From contig JAQSDT010000043.1 of the NCBI GenBank assembly GCA_029946075.1, positions 1 through 8,442 on the forward strand: 8,442 nucleotides of DNA. The letters are read 5' to 3'. A program made the translations under genes and the position numbers. Positions 4,557-8,442 of this stretch are shown one piece after another. The stretch is from a bacterium (lineage in GTDB: Bacteria; Pseudomonadota; Alphaproteobacteria; Rhizobiales; Xanthobacteraceae). The first letter of the stretch is position 1; each line of letters begins with the position of its first letter. Under the pieces are notes generated by a model. The model had not been told where the DNA came from and made no database searches. It worked only from the letters and a program-made list of their open reading frames with translations.

Positions 4557-7526
4557 ATGTCTCGCCAGGACGCGAACGCAGCATTTGCCCTCTCTTCGTT
4601 TTTGCAGGGCACCAATGCCGCCTATATCGACGATCTCTACGCCCGCTACGAACAGGACCCCAATTCGGTCGATGCCGAGTGGCGCGAGTTCTTCAAGAGC
4701 CTGAAAGACGCTCCCGCCGACGTCCAGAAGAACGCCGAAGGCGCTTCCTGGGCGCGCGACAACTGGCCGCTGACGCCGCGCGACGATCTGACCTCGGCGC
4801 TGGATGGCAACTGGGTCACCGTCGAGAAGGCGGTCGGCACCAAGCTAGCCGCCAAGGCGCAGGCCAAGGCCGGTGAAAAGGGCGGTGAAATCTCCGCCGC
4901 CGAACTGCACCAGGCGACGCGCGACTCGGTCCGCGCCCTGATGCTGATCCGCGCCTACCGCATGCGCGGACACTTCCACGCCAAGCTCGATCCGCTCGGC
5001 ATCGAGGCGCCGCGCGACCGCGAAGAACTCGATCCGCGCACCTATGGTTTTTCGGAAGCGGATTTCGACCGCAAGATCTTCCTCGACCACGTGCTCGGCC
5101 TCGAATACGGCACGCTCCGCGAGATCGTCGCGATCTGCGAGCGCACCTACTGCCAGACGCTCGGCGTCGAGTTCATGCACATCACCAACGCGGCGCAGAA
5201 GGCCTGGATCCAGGAGCGCATCGAAGGTCCGGACAAGGAAATCAGTTTTACGCGCGAAGGTCGTCGCGCCATCCTCAACAAGCTGATCGAAGCCGAAGGT
5301 TTTGAAAAGTTCTGCGACCTCAAGTTCACCGGCACCAAGCGCTTCGGCCTCGACGGCGGCGAATCGCTGATCCCGGCGCTGGAGCAGATCATCAAGCGCG
5401 GCGGCAATCTCGGCGTGAAGGAGATCGTGCTCGGCATGCCGCATCGCGGCCGCCTCAATGTTCTCACCCAGGTGATGGGCAAGCCCCACCGCGCGCTGTT
5501 CCACGAGTTCAAGGGCGGCTCGGCCAACCCGGATGCGGTCGAAGGCTCCGGCGACGTCAAGTATCATCTGGGCGCTTCGAGCGACCGCGAGTTCGACGGC
5601 AACCGCATCCATCTGTCGCTGACCGCCAACCCGTCGCATCTGGAGATCGTCGATCCCGTCGTGCTCGGAAAGGTTCGCGCCAAGCAGGACCAGCACGGCG
5701 ATCCGCCGGACATGCGCATTTCCGTGCTGCCGATGCTGATGCATGGCGACGCCGCATTCGCCGGCCAGGGCGTGGTTGCCGAATGTTTCGCGCTGTCGGA
5801 CCTGAAGGGCTACCGCACCGGCGGTTCGCTGCACTTCATCGTCAACAACCAGATCGGCTTCACGACCTATCCGCGCTACTCGCGCTCGTCGCCCTATCCG
5901 TCCGACGTCGCCAAGATGATCGATGCGCCGATCTTCCATGTGAACGGCGACGATCCGGAAGCGGTGGTATTCGCCGCCAAGGTCGCGATCGAGTTCCGGC
6001 AGAAATTCCACAAGCCTGTCGTCATCGACATGTTCTGCTATCGCCGCCACGGCCACAACGAAGGCGACGAGCCGGCGTTCACCCAGCCGGTGATGTACAA
6101 GAAGATCGCGACGCATCCCGGCACGGTCGAGATTTATTCCAAGCGGCTGATCGCCGACGGCGTGATGACCGAGGGCGAGGTCGAGAAGGCCAAGGCCGAC
6201 TGGCGCGCGCGGCTCGATGCCGAGCTTGAGGCCGGCTCCGGCTACAAGCCGAACAAGGCCGACTGGCTCGACGGCAAATGGGCGGGCTTCAAGTCCGCCG
6301 ACCAGGAAGAGGATGCGCGCCGCGGCGTCACCGGCGTCGACGTCAACATTCTCAAGGATATCGGCCGCAAGATCACCAGGGTGCCGGACGGCTTCCGCGT
6401 TCACCGCACCATCCAGCGTTTCCTCGAAAACCGCGCCAAGGCTATCGACAACGGCGTCGGCATCGACTGGGCGACCGGCGAGGCGCTGGCGTTCTGCACC
6501 TTGATGCAGGAAGGCCATCACGTCCGGCTGTCGGGTCAGGACTCGGAGCGCGGCACCTTCTCGCAGCGTCATTCGGTGCTGATCGATCAGGAAAACGAGA
6601 GCCGCTACACGCCGTTCAACCACCTCTCCAACGACCAGGGCCATTACGAGGTCATCAACTCGCTGCTGTCGGAAGAAGCGGTGCTCGGCTTCGAGTACGG
6701 TTATACGCTGGCGGAGCCGAAGGCTTTGGCGATGTGGGAAGCGCAGTTCGGCGACTTCGCCAACGGCGCACAGGTGCTGTTCGACCAGTTCATCTCGTCG
6801 GGCGAGCGCAAATGGCTGCGCATGTCCGGCCTCGTGTGTCTGCTGCCGCATGGCTATGAAGGGCAGGGGCCGGAGCATTCCTCGGCGCGTCTCGAACGCT
6901 TCCTGCAGATGTGCGCCGAAGACAACATGCAGGTGGTGTATCCGACCACGCCGGCGAACTACTTCCACGCGCTGCGGCGCCAGCTGCACCGCGAAATCCG
7001 TAAACCCCTGATCGTGATGACGCCGAAGTCGCTGTTGCGGCACAAGCGTGCGGTCTCGCGGCTCGACGAACTCGGCGCAACCGCCACCTTCCACCGCATC
7101 CTGTACGATGACGCCCAGATGCTGCCCGACGAGAAGATCAAGCTCGCGCCGGACGACAAGATCAAGCGCATCGTGCTGTGCTCGGGCAAGGTCTATTACG
7201 ACCTTTACGAGGAGCGTGAGAAGCGCGACATCAACGACGTCTACCTGATGCGGATCGAGCAGCTTTATCCGGTGCCGCTCAAGGCACTGGTGCAGGAGCT
7301 CAGCCGCTTCAAGAACGCCGAAGTGGTGTGGTGCCAGGAAGAGCCGCGCAACATGGGCTCGTGGCACTTCATCGAGCCCTATCTCGAGTGGGTGCTGAAC
7401 CAGATCCACGCCCCGAACCGGCGTCCGCGTTACGCCGGACGTGCGGCGTCGGCGGCGACGGCCACCGGCTTGATGTCGAAGCATCTGGCGCAGCTCAAGG
7501 CGTTCCTCGACGACGCGCTGGGCTGA
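4557..7526 (+). CDS. sucA: 2-oxoglutarate dehydrogenase E1 component
   Basis: The thiamine-diphosphate-dependent E1 component of the 2-oxoglutarate dehydrogenase complex decarboxylates 2-oxoglutarate and transfers the succinyl group to the lipoyl arm of SucB. The 989-residue protein has the N-terminal E2-contact segment FLQGTNAAYIDDLYARY (15-31) and EWREFFKSL (41-49), then GMPHRGRLNVL (293-303) with the active-site His, the cofactor motif MHGDAAFAGQG (395-405) to NNQIGF (430-435), RRHGHNEGDEPAFTQP (496-511), the transketolase-like domain with LSGQDSERGTFSQRH (658-672) and PHGYEGQGPEHSSAR (764-778), and a C-terminal WCQEEPRNMGSW (925-936). It is longer than E. coli SucA (about 933), mainly through an N-terminal linker rich in Ala and Lys around 95-118; this is common in alphaproteobacteria. 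AGGA (4546-4549) lies 7 nt before the ATG. The gap and terminator upstream suggest its own promoter. Confidence 0.98.
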   Translation: MSRQDANAAFALSSFLQGTNAAYIDDLYARYEQDPNSVDAEWREFFKSLKDAPADVQKNAEGASWARDNWPLTPRDDLTSALDGNWVTVEKAVGTKLAAKAQAKAGEKGGEISAAELHQATRDSVRALMLIRAYRMRGHFHAKLDPLGIEAPRDREELDPRTYGFSEADFDRKIFLDHVLGLEYGTLREIVAICERTYCQTLGVEFMHITNAAQKAWIQERIEGPDKEISFTREGRRAILNKLIEAEGFEKFCDLKFTGTKRFGLDGGESLIPALEQIIKRGGNLGVKEIVLGMPHRGRLNVLTQVMGKPHRALFHEFKGGSANPDAVEGSGDVKYHLGASSDREFDGNRIHLSLTANPSHLEIVDPVVLGKVRAKQDQHGDPPDMRISVLPMLMHGDAAFAGQGVVAECFALSDLKGYRTGGSLHFIVNNQIGFTTYPRYSRSSPYPSDVAKMIDAPIFHVNGDDPEAVVFAAKVAIEFRQKFHKPVVIDMFCYRRHGHNEGDEPAFTQPVMYKKIATHPGTVEIYSKRLIADGVMTEGEVEKAKADWRARLDAELEAGSGYKPNKADWLDGKWAGFKSADQEEDARRGVTGVDVNILKDIGRKITRVPDGFRVHRTIQRFLENRAKAIDNGVGIDWATGEALAFCTLMQEGHHVRLSGQDSERGTFSQRHSVLIDQENESRYTPFNHLSNDQGHYEVINSLLSEEAVLGFEYGYTLAEPKALAMWEAQFGDFANGAQVLFDQFISSGERKWLRMSGLVCLLPHGYEGQGPEHSSARLERFLQMCAEDNMQVVYPTTPANYFHALRRQLHREIRKPLIVMTPKSLLRHKRAVSRLDELGATATFHRILYDDAQMLPDEKIKLAPDDKIKRIVLCSGKVYYDLYEEREKRDINDVYLMRIEQLYPVPLKALVQELSRFKNAEVVWCQEEPRNMGSWHFIEPYLEWVLNQIHAPNRRPRYAGRAASAATATGLMSKHLAQLKAFLDDALG

Positions 7527-7543
7527 GACTGATCTGAAATGTC

Positions 7544-7585
7544 CTGCCCGGACGGAAGGCGCCAGGCGCCCGACGTCCCGGGCAG
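7544..7585 (+). other. Long GC-rich hairpin between sucA and sucB
   Basis: CTGCCCGGACG (7544-7554) and CGTCCCGGGCAG (7574-7585) pair over 11 bp with one bulged G. The loop contains GGCGCC twice (7558-7563, 7565-7570), which can form an inner 4-bp stem. The hairpin begins 18 nt after the sucA stop. No T-run follows, so it is unlikely to be an efficient terminator; mRNA stabilisation or processing that sets the SucA:SucB ratio is a reasonable guess. A second small stem, TGCGGC/GCCGCA (7632-7637, 7646-7651), lies just before the sucB ribosome binding site. Confidence 0.6.
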
Positions 7586-7653
7586 CGACGCTCTTGCACT
7601 GTGAAGTTTGACTGACGGCGTGGGTAGCGGGTGCGGCCCGGCCAAGCCGCAAA

Positions 7654-7658
7654 GAGGA
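7654..7658 (+). promoter_or_regulatory. Ribosome binding site of sucB
   Basis: GAGGA lies 8 nt before the ATG at 7667, directly after the small TGCGGC/GCCGCA stem, and supports this start. Confidence 0.7.
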
Positions 7659-7666
7659 AACAGACC

Positions 7667-8442
7667 ATGACTGAAATTCGTGTGCCGACGCTCGGCGAGT
7701 CCGTGACGGAAGCGACCATCGGCCGCTGGTTCAAGAAGGCCGGCGATGCCGTGGCGGTGGACGAACCGTTGGTCGAGCTTGAGACCGACAAGGTCACGAT
7801 CGAAGTGCCCGCGCCTTCCGCGGGTGTGCTCGGTGAAATCTCCGCCAAGGACGGCGAGACGGTAGCCGTCGGCGCGCTGCTCGGCCAGATCATGGAAGGT
7901 ACCGCCGGCGCCAAGCCCGCCGCTGCCGCACCGGCCAAGGCCGCTGTATCAGCGGCGGCTCCGGCTGCCGCTTCCGCACCTGCAGCGCCGAAGGCTGCCC
8001 CCGCCGATGCGCCGCTGGCTCCCTCGGTCCGCAAACTCTCCGCCGAGAGCGGCGTCGATGCCTCCACCGTGCCCGGCTCCGGCAAGGACGGCCGCGTCAC
8101 CAAGGGTGACATGCTGGCCGCGATCGAGAAGGCCGCTTCCGCGCCGACCCCGGTCAATCAGCCGGCGGCTTCCGTGCAGGTCCGCAGCCCCTCGCCGGCC
8201 GACGATGCCGCGCGCGAGGAGCGCGTGAAGATGACGCGGCTGCGCCAGACCATCGCGCGCCGCCTGAAGGACGTTCAGAACACCGCCGCGATGCTGACGA
8301 CCTTCAACGAGGTCGACATGACCCACATCATGGCGATGCGTTTGCAGTACAAGGACGTGTTCGAGAAGAAGCACGGCTCCAAGCTCGGCTTCATGGGTTT
8401 CTTCACCAAGGCCGTCGTGCAGGCGCTGAAGGACATCCCGGC
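7667..8442 (+). CDS. sucB: 2-oxoglutarate dehydrogenase E2 (dihydrolipoyl succinyltransferase), 3' end outside window
   Basis: E2 is the lipoate-bearing core of the 2-oxoglutarate dehydrogenase complex; it accepts the succinyl group from SucA and passes it to CoA. The visible 258 codons cover a lipoyl domain (about 1-77) with the lipoylated Lys42 in ELETDKVTIEV and the start MTEIRVPTLGESV, a flexible Ala/Pro-rich linker (about 80-115), the peripheral-subunit-binding domain (about 117-153) with APSVRKL and GSGKDGRVTKGDML, a second short linker, and the start of the catalytic domain with MTRLRQTIARRL (189-200) and TTFNEVDM (211-218). TLGESVTEAT and the FNEVDM segment point to the succinyl- rather than acetyl-transferase. 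The catalytic HxxxD lies beyond the window; E. coli SucB is about 405 residues, so roughly a third is missing. Single lipoyl domain; no defects are visible. Confidence 0.96.
   Translation, partial: MTEIRVPTLGESVTEATIGRWFKKAGDAVAVDEPLVELETDKVTIEVPAPSAGVLGEISAKDGETVAVGALLGQIMEGTAGAKPAAAAPAKAAVSAAAPAAASAPAAPKAAPADAPLAPSVRKLSAESGVDASTVPGSGKDGRVTKGDMLAAIEKAASAPTPVNQPAASVQVRSPSPADDAAREERVKMTRLRQTIARRLKDVQNTAAMLTTFNEVDMTHIMAMRLQYKDVFEKKHGSKLGFMGFFTKAVVQALKDIP

Noticed and set aside
4845..7652. 935-codon open frame on the minus strand
   Set aside because: It lies wholly antisense to the well-supported sucA. Its length follows from the high GC content and codon bias of sucA, and the product is a low-complexity Arg/Val/Asp/His-rich sequence with no recognisable family.

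Overview
The window (8,442 bp, GC-rich, third codon positions dominated by G and C) is a chromosomal segment from an alphaproteobacterium. The protein sequences look most like Bradyrhizobium/Rhodopseudomonas-type (Nitrobacteraceae) homologues; this assignment rests on remembered family resemblance, not a search. All large genes lie on the + strand and encode consecutive citric-acid-cycle steps from 2-oxoglutarate to oxaloacetate (fumarate steps excluded).

Layout: 1-202 is a non-coding leader with a REP-like palindrome; 203-1171 mdh (malate dehydrogenase); 1172-1304 an intercistronic gap with a 12-bp GAAA-tetraloop hairpin and a TTGGTA/TACCAA dyad that looks like an operator; 1305-2504 sucC; 2507-2983 a 158-aa DUF1579-like protein almost fused to sucC; 3030-3914 sucD; 3915-4556 a 642-bp gap; 4557-7526 sucA (2-oxoglutarate dehydrogenase E1); 7527-7666 a gap with a long GC-rich hairpin; 7667 to the window end the 5' two thirds of sucB (E2). 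SucC and SucD form succinyl-CoA synthetase; SucA and SucB are two of the three subunits of the 2-oxoglutarate dehydrogenase complex, whose product succinyl-CoA is the SucCD substrate. An lpd (E3) gene would be expected after sucB but is outside the window.

The 642-bp sucD-sucA gap is the least ordinary part. It holds (i) a strong bidirectional terminator, (ii) a 25-codon single-pass membrane protein gene on the minus strand with a near-ideal ribosome binding site, convergent to sucD, (iii) a run of perfect inverted repeats upstream of that small gene, and (iv) a 40-bp, 36/40-identical second copy of the 3' end of sucD, with collinear but degraded similarity further 5'. The two sucD-end copies bracket the small gene, its leader and its terminator, so this ~506-bp block looks like an inserted or duplicated cassette. 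The terminator also suggests that mdh-sucC-DUF1579-sucD and sucAB are separate transcription units.

The metabolic genes themselves are intact and ordinary; the novelty candidates are the small membrane protein with its structured leader, the duplicated sucD end, and the DUF1579 gene lodged between the two subunit genes of succinyl-CoA synthetase.
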